This document shows positions 1 through 10,518 of a DNA stretch of 64,000 bases, piece after piece. Made by a program: the position numbers and the translations under genes. The stretch lies in contig BCKE01000030.1 of NCBI GenBank assembly GCA_001600495.1, forward strand, positions 33,005 to 97,004, written 5' to 3'. The stretch comes from Pilasporangium apinafurcum (Eukaryota > Oomycota > Peronosporomycetes > Pythiales > Pythiaceae). The notes under the pieces are model-generated. The model had not been told where the DNA came from, did not search any database, and was given only the letters and a program-made list of their open reading frames with translations. The first letter of the stretch is position 1; each line of letters opens with the position of its first letter.

Positions 1-1164
1 CTCGATACGCTTTAATTCGCTCTGAACACTGACCAGCTTTGTATCCAAATCGAACATTTCTGTGTCGTACCGTTGTAGTAGCTCCTGCAACTCGATCGCA
101 GTGCGTTGCTTGCGTTTCCGCTCGTCGTCTTCTAGCTGCTTGTCCTTGTCGTTGACAAGCGATTCCGTGCGCTCGAGTGTCATCTTCTTCTCATTCACAG
201 TGAGTTTCTGCAAAATTCAATTCATCCATCAATACGATCTGCCAAGATCAGGATCAAAAAATAAAGGGCGTGCTTATATGACCTGTGACTCAAAAGCCGA
301 ATGAGCGTTGTGGAGATCCTGCTCACGCGCTCGTCCTGTCGACAGAAGCTCCTGTTCTGCGATACGCTGCGTGTCTTCTAACTGTTTGGTCAGCGTAGCG
401 ATAATAGTCGAGTACTTGTGGTTCATTGCTGCTCGCGCCTCCTTTGTCTTCGTAAGTTCGAACTGTACCTGTTTCCGATCGTCTTTCGCCTCGCGCAGCC
501 GTACTCTTCTTTCTCGAAGCGTAACCGATAGTCGTTCGTCCTGATCACTGCTGGTACTGAGTTGATGTTCCGTGTGAATGATAAGTTTTGTCCACGCCTG
601 CACAAAGCTAGCGAATGCAGGAGGAATGGATGTAGCTGTCAGCCGCCGTAATGTATCCCGTGTTGCTTTGTCATGCTACAGGAGAAGGGTGATAACGTAA
701 GTGTAGAATTTGTCGGTGGTTGAACTGCGTACTGGATAGACTACCGCAATTGTTTGCAGCACTTGATGCAGACTCTTAGAGAAAGCGATGGCTTCGTCAC
801 ATACATTCCACTCCTGTTCATCAGTCTCTGGTCTTTCACGGTCTGTTGGTTCGTCAGAAAATGGCTTGAGCTGTTTTAGATGCTTCTCCAATGCAGTCTC
901 CAGCTCAAACTACCAAGCAAAACACGGATAATAGTAGCGTCATTTACATCTTGATATGATGGCTGCACAGATTAACAGTTTGAGGCGTCGTACATGCTTC
1001 TTTAGTGTCAGAGCGACATCTCCTGCAAAGAGCGTTTGAAGATCCAACTGGGAGCTCTCTGGTGGTTCTGGCATGGTCGCAAGCAGCTCTAATGCATCCA
1101 CTGATTCTTCCAGCACCGCTATGAGCTGAGTGCTCTCAACATTACCGGCCTTGCGTGTCGTCAT
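1..1164 (-). CDS. Dynein regulatory complex protein 10 (IQCD)-like coiled-coil protein, partial
   Basis: Minus-strand gene starting at the ATG at 1164 and running off the left edge. Exon 1 (about 1164-940) reads VLEESVDALELLATMPE, closely resembling the N-terminal signature of DRC10/IQCD proteins. Exon 2 (about 911-730) and exon 3 (674-283) follow, then exon 4 from 207 down. The 282-208 intron is a clean phase-0 GT..AG. The third and fourth exons are long charged coiled coil, and the LLQRYDTEMFDLDTKL stretch matches the 'KYDAEM' block of DRC10. Known family role: a subunit of the nexin-dynein regulatory complex of motile axonemes, here presumably the zoospore flagellum. The IQ motif and C-terminus lie outside the window. 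The exon 1/2 junction phase did not close by hand, so that boundary is approximate. It could also be another flagellar coiled-coil protein. Confidence 0.6.
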
Positions 1165-1243
1165 CTTTCAAGTTAAACGTCATTTAGGCGCACAACATAG
1201 AACAAAACCTATTAATAAATAACGGTGAGAACTACTGCCTCAT

Positions 1244-2602
1244 TCATTTGATCTTCTTGTTGCCAGTCTTTGGCTTTGATTCGACACTGCTACGATCCCT
1301 TTCACTATCGCTGCTTGCATCATCACCACTACTACTGCTTTCAAATTCTTCGTCGCTTTCGCTCTTTGCTAGTTCGTCGTCCTCGATGCCCAACGCAATC
1401 TCGTCCTGCACTTGCTGGATGATTTTCTCCACCGAACTTAGCCGATTGAATGCCTGCGCATTTTGTGCTATCACTGAGTTAAGATTATTAACGCTTGGTG
1501 ATCCGCCATCACCTCGTAATCTTCGTAATCGCTCCGCCAGGTCGTCCACGGAAGGTGCGACGCGTGGCTCGTTCTTGAGTGCTTGAAGACGAAGCAGCAA
1601 ATCCTCGGAATGCGGCTTTTTTGTTTGTTGGGTTAGTTGAGCCTCGTTCTGCTGCGCGAAACTCCGTAATTGCTGCAGTCGCTGCTCAATCATGTCGATA
1701 GTGCTTAACGGACTGGTGTCTGGTTGCTCTAGTGGTGGTGTTGATAGTGCTGGTACTATTGGAGTCACAGGAATCACCGCTGCTTTCGTCTCTTCCTCCT
1801 CTTTCGTCTGCATTCTTTCATTAACTTGTTCGTCGCTAATATCCGCATCACTAGTAGTAGTATTACTTGTTGTCAGCTTCTCTTGAAGTGCTTGGATCAC
1901 CTGCCGAATCTCTCTCCGTCGCTCCTGAAAAAGAGTGCGTGTGCGTTCATCTGGTATCGACTGCTCTACGCGCTGGAAGCCTCGCTCTGCATCTTTATAC
2001 AGTCTCAATGCCGTGGACAGATCCCCACTCTCTCTAGTCGCTTGCGCTTGTTCCAGTGCATGAAAGGCGTGGTTGATCCGCTGATTCAGTTCTTCCATAG
2101 AACTAGGAGCTGATGAAGGAGGTTGATATGAGCGTGGATGCTGCTGTGGATCATTGATAAACGAAAGAATCCGTTCGCGGGTGGGCTCGTTGTCTGTGTA
2201 AAGTGTAAGTAGCTGCGTCTTGGCCGAGATCTGGTACTGCCACGCCTTGCGTACATCTTCCATCGATCGAACCTCAAACTGTAGTTCTACATTGCACAGA
2301 TACACAAACGGCTTAGCAGTCCGCGACGCATAACAATATATCAGCAGATCATTCAATGTTTACGTACTGAGCTTCCCATTGGTGTCGTCCGCTACTGGTA
2401 CCATCCTGCGTACGACAAACAAAACGTTCTGGAAGCGCAACAATACCTGCAGCTGTGGGGAAAACTCGAGCAGATCCGTGTAGAGAAGAACCGATACCTG
2501 CTGCCACTTGGCGGCGTAGAACGTTGTTTTCTTCTCTAGTAGCAGCCACAGTGGACCTTCGAAGCCGATCCTTCCGTGCATTGTCTTAGCTGTTTTCATC
2601 AT
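1244..2602 (-). CDS. PH domain plus MIT domain protein
   Basis: Two exons (2602-2368 and 2286-1244) flank an 81-bp intron with donor GTACGT and acceptor TGTAG. The spliced length is 1278 nt, 425 residues, in phase. Without the splice a TAA at the donor would end the frame. The N-terminus is a PH-like fold (GFEGPLWLLLEKK near residue 12, ending in FEVRSMEDVRKAW). A three-helix MIT domain follows from MEELNQRINHAFHALEQA to about IRQVIQALQEKL. Further on are two short amphipathic leucine/arginine helices (EDLLLRLQAL and DLAERLRRLRG) that resemble MIM1 ESCRT-III tails, then an acidic Ser/Glu tail with a basic end. MIT domains bind MIM motifs of ESCRT-III proteins and PH domains bind phosphoinositides, so an endosomal adaptor role is inferred. 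No orthologue name is assigned. Confidence 0.75.
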
Positions 2603-2818
2603 GCACAGTAGCTCTCAACTTGTTGGGCATTTAGAAAGTAGACTTAAAATAGGCATATTATAGAATTTTTAGGCACCACTCCGCATATTTTTTTTCATGA
2701 TTTACGACACAAATGCTAAACTATTTACATGCTATTTTATAATTCCTATCCTATGCTATCATTTCACATCTAGGTTTTTTGATTTGCCTTCCTTCACTTG
2801 AGAAGACTTATAGCTTAT

Positions 2819-3649
2819 TTAATCCCAAATAACGCTGGCCAAGTCGTCGACCATGGACTGCGGTAGGAGTAGATGCAGGTCGTTGTCATCATACATTGAC
2901 GTTGATGGAGCTAAAGTACCACCTGTGGCTATTGTTGTCACAGCACATGTGGTTGTTGGAGTAGATGTGGTGTAGCACATACTCACTGGCTGGCAAGTGG
3001 GCACTATCGACACGGGCGGACAGTCAAAATGACTCGGTACATTTGTCATGGCGCTGCTGGTGATAATTCCCGCTGTCGTGAGCGGGACCGTAGCAGCAAG
3101 CATTTCCATGTAGCTCATGTTTTGTTCTGGCTCGAGGTCGTAGTGATTGGTGTCCACTTTGCATTCTGGCGAATTTTCAAACTTATCAGTTACCTGTGAC
3201 TGATACGGAGAAATATGGACTTGTTGCTGATAATATTGTGGCGAATTTGGAGCGCTACTGTGTGGACTGGGAGCACTAGAGGAGAACGTAGTGTTCATGA
3301 CTGGTGACGCGAGTGAAGAACTACCGTCGTTGCTGATGCTGTTATCGTCGATACCCAAGCCGTGCTGCAACATGAGCGATGTCATCGCCGGTGTGCGGCG
3401 GAGACGTTTCTTCCAGCGATTGAGCTTCTGGCGTAGTTTTTGTCCGTGTGTCATCGCCTGCCGAGTGGATTTCGTGCCGATGAAACCAGCAATGACTGTC
3501 CATGGGCCCTGTGGGAACTTATTGAGCGCAACCCAGAAGAGGTCCTGTTCCTGTGGTGTCCAGCCATGTTCGGTCTTCGGGGAGGCTGGTAAGTAGTGTA
3601 ACACCTGTTGCACGGTGAGGAGTTCCTGAATGACTTGTGGAGAGATCAT
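2819..3649 (-). CDS. Single-repeat MYB protein, MISP/THxQKL subfamily
   Basis: Intronless 276-residue protein starting at ATG 3649. One MYB repeat lies at about residues 28-75: GWTPQEQDLFWVALNKF, then QGPWTVIAGFIGTKSTRQ, then the recognition-helix block MTHGQKLRQKL followed by basic RWKKRLRR. This is the SHAQKYF-related class with His-Gly-Gln-Lys-Leu in place of HAQKY. The N-terminus (MISPQVIQEL) is shared with the gene at 30061-30933, so these two form a subfamily apart from the other six MYB genes here. The rest is Ser/Thr/Pro-rich low-complexity sequence with an acidic, hydrophobic end (LLLPQSMVDDLASVIWD) that looks like an activation segment. Likely a sequence-specific transcription factor; its target site cannot be inferred. 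Confidence 0.85.
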   Translation of the reverse strand: MISPQVIQELLTVQQVLHYLPASPKTEHGWTPQEQDLFWVALNKFPQGPWTVIAGFIGTKSTRQAMTHGQKLRQKLNRWKKRLRRTPAMTSLMLQHGLGIDDNSISNDGSSSLASPVMNTTFSSSAPSPHSSAPNSPQYYQQQVHISPYQSQVTDKFENSPECKVDTNHYDLEPEQNMSYMEMLAATVPLTTAGIITSSAMTNVPSHFDCPPVSIVPTCQPVSMCYTTSTPTTTCAVTTIATGGTLAPSTSMYDDNDLHLLLPQSMVDDLASVIWD

Positions 3650-5056
3650 TGGCCACTATCGTAATCGACTTGGCGAGTGTATGTAAGGAGTGACGTGTGT
3701 GTAAGCGTGCACGTTTAGCAATGAGGCATCGTCGCGTAATGTATCTATTTCCATGTCTCCACGCTTAAAAAGATCGGGTTCCGCACTGGTCAACCTTCAA
3801 ATATTTTGAGTTGGTTGGAAAAAAGTCGCTGAATAAAAAATCCATTCCCGTGTCGAATGGCTAGCGGTGGTTTTCTATGAAGTTTAGTATATGACGGTGG
3901 CTCAGACTCAGTATCATTTCCAAATTTCTCAGATTCTATTTTTCATTAGGTTTATCAAATGACCAAATGCCCATATCAATTACATAATGTATTAACTTTA
4001 CCGAGAATCTATTTATGGATGTATATCTGTCTCTCACTGAATGATTGCAATCATGGGTCTTTGAAGTTGTTTAAAAGAGGTTTTCTCGCAATTATTCGCA
4101 CACTTTTTAGGTTTTTGCTTGTAATTCTTACAGAATTGCCAGGTTTCGCTTGGGTACCTGCAGCGTAAGACGACAGAAATATTGGAAACCACCGGCAAAA
4201 GTCGAAGGAATCGGCCATTTTTTTTGCTACGACTTAGTCAGACCTGTACATTTCTCTGAAATTTTTGGCTGCGCCAGTCGTTCTGGACGGAAAGACTGCC
4301 ATTCATTCACCAGGGTAATTAAACCCAATCAATCGAGAAAAACCCACTTTTGACTGAAGAGATTTTTTGTTATGTGGCCATAATAGTGAATGATGGTTGG
4401 AAGCAAACAGCCCAGAACGTTCCGGCCATACTGGATTGCAATGCAAAGCAAAGTTTCCAGTCACATGACAACGGATCAACACTAAGGCATTTAGATCTTA
4501 TAATGTGCTGAATTATCTAATCTCTAGATCGAAGAGCTCGGCATCCCGTCAACCTCCTATAGTATTAACAATATTGAAGAGCATACCCCCTGACTTTTTC
4601 TGTTCCTATAGAGCAAAGTTTTCGCAAAAAAGTGATGATACATTATGCGAATTCGAAGGCTGATATGTGTCTTTTCGGATAGCCAACTTCAAGTTTTTTT
4701 GCTGGGATTATAATACTTGTAGATGTTGGGAAACACATTCTCCCTCGAGATTCGACACAAATGGAAGCGACCAATCAGTGGGGCGGTAGAAACTGTATCT
4801 AACGGTCGATATGGAAGATTTGGAGTTCGAATGACAATTGGAAACGACGAGAAGACAGCACAACGAGCAGTTACACAGAGGATTATTGTAACGATCAACC
4901 GAGCATTGTACACCTATGTGGCATCACTGAAGCCATTGCCTTGACCTAAAAAAGAGTCGTTGCACCTCCGCCAATCATTTGCGTCTCATCTAAGGTTAGT
5001 GTGTCCATGATATGGCTACAACAGGTACAATTTGTCATCTTAAACGTCTCAGAAAA
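3650..5056. other. Intergenic, no supported gene
   Basis: AT-rich sequence between a MYB gene and the secreted-peptide candidate. Short open frames (for example 4150-4353 and 4723-4944) are below 75 codons, show no recognisable domain and are open on both strands. The first 100-200 bases form the MYB upstream region. Confidence 0.5.
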
Positions 5057-5257
5057 TCAACAAAAGTCATGTAAAAAGAAATCAGGCATTTTACAATTAT
5101 ACGAAGGGATCAAGCCGAGATCTTTTTTTCTCCTATAGTGAGTGATGGTCACTATGCTGTCTCGAAATTTAGCACTGGATTTGGATACGAAACGTGTCGA
5201 CGAGTCGAATGAATAAGCCAACGCTGAACAAAAAGATACCAGGATACACAACTTCAT
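5057..5257 (-). CDS. Candidate small secreted peptide (66 aa), speculative
   Basis: Open frame with an ATG at 5257. It begins MKLCILVSFCSALAYSF, a good eukaryotic signal-peptide shape: Met, Lys, a hydrophobic core and small residues near a possible cleavage site. About 45 residues follow, ending PDFFLHDFC. No RxLR, LxLFLAK or cysteine-knot pattern is present, and nothing resembles a known effector family. The frame is open further upstream without another clear start. It could be a chance ORF or one exon of something longer. It lies 3' of the PNGase A-like gene on the same strand. Confidence 0.25.
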   Translation of the reverse strand: MKLCILVSFCSALAYSFDSSTRFVSKSSAKFRDSIVTITHYRRKKDLGLIPSYNCKMPDFFLHDFC

Positions 5258-5512
5258 CCAACATTTACATCCATCCGCTGACACACGATCCACACATGGA
5301 AAAGCCAGAGATGAATCATTGAGTTTCTTATATGCCACTAATGAAAATTCGTGCCCTGTTTTGCCATACACGACTCAGGAAGTCAAGAACGTCAACAACT
5401 CCTTGTCATGGGTTGCTTCCAAGTCTTTCCGACTATTACATCAAATCCTGTTGTATCAGTTTGTATCGGTCAGAATTAATGATCCATCCCATTCTTCTGA
5501 TATTTACAAACA

Positions 5513-7279
5513 CTACTCGATCGCACGTATATTGCTTGGTCCTTCGCACTCATCACTGCTGATGTCCTTCACTAATTGGCCAAATTCTGCAGCGACGTAG
5601 CGGGAAAAGCAGTCACCTGTTGGTGAAATAGAATGATACATCGCATCAGTGCTGCCATTGCCACCTACATGCGAGTCCAGTATCGCTGATCCGTTCAGCG
5701 CTATCTCCACCTTCATTGGCTCAAAATCGTAACGAAATCCAGCGAATGAACTACCTGAGGAAAGATTCAAAGCCTCAACGACCTCAACAGTACGTGATAG
5801 TGCGTTCGAGATAGTGGCGGCCAGCACCCATGACTTGTCCTCGCGCTTGTAGTATTCGGAGCTACCACGAAGTGGATAATGTTCCATTTGTTTGATACTG
5901 ACAGTGTGATTGATACCCTCTTCCTGTACAGTCTGAACGGTGTGGATAGTCGTTGATGCCTCGAAAAGCTCCATTTGGGCGTCAAGTGTGTAGTTTTGAG
6001 TATTTGTATAGCTCAATTGCTGGTCGATTGTGTAAATTTTCGCTCCTTTCGATGTCTCTACTCGTGATTGTATATAGAAATCACGAGTTGCACTCACTGT
6101 GAACGACGCATTGTAACCTTGCAAAGGTGATGCACTTGTGAGTGGGACCACATGACGGTCAATGCGTTTCTCCAGCACTGTCACGTTCGTTTGCGTGCTA
6201 TTTGCGTCCAAATACACGAGCAAATTCCCATCAATGGGCCAGAAATCGATTCCATTGTCCACAAAGAACGTCACATTGTGTGACGAGTCTGTACTTCCCA
6301 AAAACAAGCTCAAGAATGGCGTGAGGTTGAGCACATAGGTTGGTGCATTGAACGCACCTATCGCCACAACCGGACGCCACAAATACGGATTGAGCCCACC
6401 AGTGTACAGCAGCGAGAATGGCCAGATCACCCCCACCAACTCATCATCAATCAGCACTTGGACTTCGCGGAAGGGACCATTGCCGCATGTGTTCAAGAGC
6501 TTAGCGTAGTCATTTGGAGGATTACTGTAGTAGAATTCGTCGCACTGGTGATGAGAGAGAAAGACTTCTAAGTAGAGTTCTTCTGTATTGGATGGGAGAG
6601 TGATTAATTTACCATTTTCGCCAAGAGTGGATGGCTGTACATTGAACCATCCGTACGTGGTGTTACTGGAAGAAACTGGCAAGATCAGATCGGGTTTGCT
6701 GATACTGTTATCCTCCAATGGCTTATAAAATTCGATCGACAGGTCGATGGTGAAGCTGCTGGTGTAAGTTGACGTAATGACGTTGTCTAATGCAATCACA
6801 AGCGTTCCGCCAGCTGCTACCACGTCGTGGTAGGTGCTAATGTCTTTCACAACCTCCCACTTTACGCCACTTTGCCGACTTGGTTCTTCAGTAGACGTCC
6901 GTAGTAATTCCACCCCATTGATCCACACGGCAGCGAGGCGATCGTACTGGACCCCTTGTTCACACTGAGCTTTCCATTTCAGATACGCACGTGAGTAGTC
7001 TTCCCCACAAAATGGTGCATCAAATGTAGTCACGGAAGGAGCTCCATAGGAATATCCAAATACGTGTGTTCCGAGTGACAGTACACAGGGCTCGCCCTGC
7101 ACATTCTCGTAAGATGGTGGCCCAATCTCCAGCGTTGGTACTAGCCCTGTTGCGTTTTCCTGTGTTGATTGCAGCGTGGTGGAAGAGGAGGAACTGTCCA
7201 ATAACCCATCTTGGAGCTGCTGCTGCGCTGCCAGTAGCGTCACCGCTGCCTTGACGGCATCAGACACAAACGTGACCAT
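5513..7279 (-). CDS. Peptide-N4-(N-acetyl-beta-glucosaminyl)asparagine amidase A-like protein
   Basis: Single long frame of about 588 residues from the first ATG at 7279. The PNGase A family pattern is clear: the N-terminal block EPCVLSLGTHVFGYSYG, then APFCGEDYSRAYLKWKA, DRLAAVWINGVELLRTST, and later GVIWPFSLLYTGGLNPYLWRP and FFVDNGIDFWPIDG. The family removes N-glycans from glycoproteins or glycopeptides in the secretory or extracellular space. The protein contains many N-x-S/T sequons, consistent with ER passage. The frame stays open upstream of the ATG (a hydrophobic WPLIIVFAW stretch begins at a TTG codon near 7342), so the signal peptide may sit on an unrecognised upstream exon or start. 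No introns are visible in the body. Confidence 0.85.
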   Translation of the reverse strand: MVTFVSDAVKAAVTLLAAQQQLQDGLLDSSSSSTTLQSTQENATGLVPTLEIGPPSYENVQGEPCVLSLGTHVFGYSYGAPSVTTFDAPFCGEDYSRAYLKWKAQCEQGVQYDRLAAVWINGVELLRTSTEEPSRQSGVKWEVVKDISTYHDVVAAGGTLVIALDNVITSTYTSSFTIDLSIEFYKPLEDNSISKPDLILPVSSSNTTYGWFNVQPSTLGENGKLITLPSNTEELYLEVFLSHHQCDEFYYSNPPNDYAKLLNTCGNGPFREVQVLIDDELVGVIWPFSLLYTGGLNPYLWRPVVAIGAFNAPTYVLNLTPFLSLFLGSTDSSHNVTFFVDNGIDFWPIDGNLLVYLDANSTQTNVTVLEKRIDRHVVPLTSASPLQGYNASFTVSATRDFYIQSRVETSKGAKIYTIDQQLSYTNTQNYTLDAQMELFEASTTIHTVQTVQEEGINHTVSIKQMEHYPLRGSSEYYKREDKSWVLAATISNALSRTVEVVEALNLSSGSSFAGFRYDFEPMKVEIALNGSAILDSHVGGNGSTDAMYHSISPTGDCFSRYVAAEFGQLVKDISSDECEGPSNIRAIE

Positions 7280-7463
7280 CTTCGAATCGCCAAGAGTGTC
7301 TTGGCAGCGCCAGGCGAAAACAATTATAAGTGGCCAACGCAAGCTATCCTGTCCAAAAGACTGTCTGATTCTCTTGTTATGTGCAACGCAACGGATCAGA
7401 CAGCATCACATCGTCACGATACATCTCTCCACAGCAAGATCGGTTCTTCGACCCGCCAACGCA

Positions 7464-7504
7464 TCACCTTTCCATACAGACTCTGTATGGAAAGGTGATG
7501 CTAA
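7464..7504. repeat. 41-bp perfect odd-centred palindrome at the hAT element end
   Basis: Two 20-nt arms (left arm begins GCATCACCTTTCCATACAGA) surround a single central C at 7484. The right arm is the exact reverse complement. The right arm coincides with the outer part of the left hAT terminal repeat, so the structure reads as two element ends placed head to head. Confidence 0.8.
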
Positions 7505-7536
7505 GGCTACAATTTCACACGTTAAATACTGTGAAA
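7485..7536 (+). repeat. Left terminal inverted repeat of the hAT element
   Basis: Shares TCTGTAT, GATGC, AAG and GTTAAATA blocks in order with the inverted right end at 12245-12290. Small indels separate the blocks. Confidence 0.5.
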
Positions 7537-7732
7537 TTGGTTAAAAACAGTTTCGTGAAAATTTCTCACAAAATATTTAACTGTTAAAACTTTCAAAATT
7601 CAGTAATGAAATCAGCACGAAATTTACCAACGGAATATTTCTCAACTACTATTATGGCCCCAACATCCATCAAGAGGAAGAGTGATCGACCTCAGTCATA
7701 TCCAGAGTGCCGAGTGATGCCAACTAGAATCG

Positions 7733-9682
7733 CTACATTGTAATCATGGTCTCTGTGTCTTCATCACCATCTCCACTCAAATTATATTCATTGCTGTGGT
7801 CACACGCATCCGGAAAAAGGTCATAAAGTATGTGATCCACTGGGCCTTTGTTCTCGATGTTGGAATACACAAATATTAACTTCTCAATCCGATCAGCAGT
7901 TAGACGATTGCACCGCTTGGAATGAATAAAACTGTGGATATTCCAGCTTCGTTCACTGGATGCAGAGGACGTTGGTATACAAAAAATTCGAAGTGCAAAA
8001 CCTTGCAGATTTGGAAACATATTCGACAGAGACTACCAATCCAAAGGATTGAACTTGGAGTGTTTTTCCTTTTCCTCTGGTGACCAGCGGTTCTTCGAGC
8101 GTGCAAATGCGACAAGATCGTTGTGAAAGTCATTCACGCTCACATTCTCAGAGAGGCCCACGTTTTGCGCCATGCTGACGGCATTGGCAATTGTATCAAT
8201 AATGCCGTTGTCGACAAATCCGCTCAATGTCTTCCTTTGATCTAAGAAATACGCTATCCCCATCGATCGTGTGAATAAAAATCGCCTTCGATCTTCAATC
8301 ATATCGAGTATCATACTCTGGATGGCGGTATCAAGATTCTTAACAGGCTGCGTGTATACGTGATGTGATTTCAACCAGATAAACTGGTGAAAAATCATTG
8401 AGATGCAGCAGCTATCTTTCTCAAATAAAGCCAGACAGTCGGTGATTGGGCGAACAATTTTGAGCACGATATCTGCGCGATTCCAAAACACTTCATCAAG
8501 TAAAACTGCCTTAGCATCTCGCAGCTTCTGTATGCTGCCCTTGTATCGATTTAATAGATTATTATCCGAAAATGTTGCCGCGATCGCATCCTTGTTCTCC
8601 ACAACGCTTCTTATACACTACTCACATGAATACCACCGAGTCGGTACTGGAATAGAAAGCGCGCGGCGCGAGTCGTCTTGTCCCTTCAATTGCTTTTGCA
8701 TCGCACGAAATCGATCCAGAAGTGCGTCCCGATTCTTAATGAATTTTGCAAGCAGTGTGGCCTTTTTTAAAACGCTCGCAAAATATTCCAGCCCGAAAAC
8801 GTTTTTTAGCAAGAGATTCATAGTGTGTGAAGCGCACCCATTACAGATCAACCCACGGCGCTCTCGCTCTAAAATTCGCCATGCACCGATCATGTTGGGT
8901 GCATTATCAGTTACAACAGAGCAGACGACTCCCTTGCCTACAATCTTTTCAACATCATCAATGACGATTGAAATTTGTTCTGCGATATACTCGGACGAAT
9001 GAGCAGCTTCCCCTGTGGCAATTGACTTCCAGAATACAGGCCGAATGTAGGGATTTGCGATCATAAAATTGATTATGCTCTTGTTGTTTGGATTTGACCA
9101 ACCATCAGTAATCAACGATAGATTTGTGACTGTTGATATGCACTCTAGAACGCGTGCCTTTTCACGCTGATAAATTTTGTCGAGCAGGGTTTTGGCCAAT
9201 TGATCTCGTGATGGGAATTCATAGTCGAACATGGCTTTGAAGTAAGGATCGTCAACAACACGGAACGGAATATCGGTAGCGTAGAAACCAGTAGTGACTG
9301 TTAAGAACCGATCTTCTTTTGTCGCTTTTTTAGGGGTCTGTAGAGTGCTTCGGCGCTTTTGATTCGAAGACGGCGTCACAAACAACTGCTTATTTACTGA
9401 CGAAGGAGTCCCTCGTCACTGATTCAGCTTCCGTGGAGACGGCATGGTCAGCTTTAGTTGCTTTGCTCGTCGTTGCTGGGCGCCTAGTAGCCTCCATTTT
9501 GCTCTTTCTTCTTCAGAAATCGATCTACATTCTAGAACATGCTTCAGCATGTTGCGCGATGGCTGGGCATTTGTAACAAGAGAATTGCATTGTCTGCACG
9601 TGGCATCAGGATGGATCTTCTCCTTGGATCGCGGGATGTCCACGTCAAATAGCGCCCAGATTTCGTGAGGAGGTCGTCCCAT
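7733..9682 (-). pseudogene. hAT transposase, single frame with three nonsense codons
   Basis: Reading from ATG 9682, one uninterrupted frame runs to the TAA at 7733 (about 650 codons), apart from three internal stops: TGA at 9418-9416, TAG at 8620-8618 and TAG at 8035-8033. An N-terminal BED-type zinc finger (CRQCN...HVLEC) is followed by the catalytic RNase H-like region (LITDGWSNPNNKS, VVTDNAPNMIGA, CNGCASHTMNLL, then VPTRWYS). The C-terminal dimerisation block is SSASSERSWNIHSF. Family knowledge: cut-and-paste transposase with 8-bp target duplications. The stop at 8033 falls where hAT proteins have a second Trp (W-W), so TGG to TAG is the simple explanation. It is non-functional as read. 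Confidence 0.85.
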
Positions 9683-10518
9683 ACTTGCTCTTCTGGTTCG
9701 CTAGTCCAATTTGATTGTTCTCTCTCTCTCCTTGTAGCGAGAACGCAATTCCCTCGTAGCTCATCTGATGATGATGGGGAAAAAATGTTTAACCTTAAGT
9801 CTGTAGGTTTTAGACTTGCGCATAGGTCCAAATTCTGGAGGTAATCGATTAAATAATTAGTTATCGCTTTCGAATCTTCAGTAGCCGCTTGTGCAGGCAT
9901 GTCACCATCGCTGACTCCGCCTGTACTACCAAGCACCAGCTCCTCGCCATGCGCACAAAGTGGTATGGATTCGATGAAATCGCACATAGTTGTTGGAGAT
10001 TTTGGCGTAAATCTATCCAGCAACAATCGTCTCCTTAACTAATTCAATCTTGGCTCGGAAGCCACAATGAAGTTGAGCAATGCGAATGGGTTGGAGTTTA
10101 GATCGTCGTCGACGACGGTTGCGTGTACAGAAGCAATTGAATGCGCTTTACGTCGCACGCAGGAACCGGATTCGGGAGAAGAAGCATCCGCTACTTGATG
10201 CAGCAGTTTTCCCATAGGAAACGCATCGATATCGCTTTTCACTGTATCGTACCAAACGCGCAAGTGATGATGCCGCTATTGTCTCCAAAAAACGGCCTGA
10301 ACTGGAGGATGTGGATGGAAATTCTTCACTGGACAAACCAGGGCGTGAGTTGGAGGTGCTTGAACCCAGTGCATCGCGGTGCCGGGTACTTCCACTCTGC
10401 CAGGCTTTAATTGAACATTTCTAGTAGACAAACTGGAATGAATGGTAACATTCTCGCAACTGGATGGATGCTGTTCCCTGGTGTTACCTTTATCAACTGA
10501 AGCAGCTCCATCGCCCAT
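9683..10518 (-). pseudogene. Decayed open frame upstream of the hAT transposase, unknown
   Basis: A frame different from the transposase frame continues through two stops, near 10276 and 10039. Its lower end overlaps the transposase start down to 9544. The product is Ser/Asp-rich with no domain I recognise. It lies inside the element boundaries and is probably an internal element ORF or captured sequence, long decayed. A shorter frame at 10148-10336 overlaps it and has no better support. Confidence 0.25.

Noticed and set aside
2287-2367. Readthrough of the TAA in the PH domain as recoding
   Set aside because: An 81-bp intron with consensus GTACGT and TGTAG ends keeps phase and explains the stop, although the intron translation looks somewhat PH-like.
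4723-4944. 73-codon frame, also open on the other strand
   Set aside because: Short, no motif, open on both strands as expected by chance.
10148-10336. RxLR-effector-like frame
   Set aside because: No signal peptide and no RxLR-EER spacing; it lies inside the decayed hAT element.
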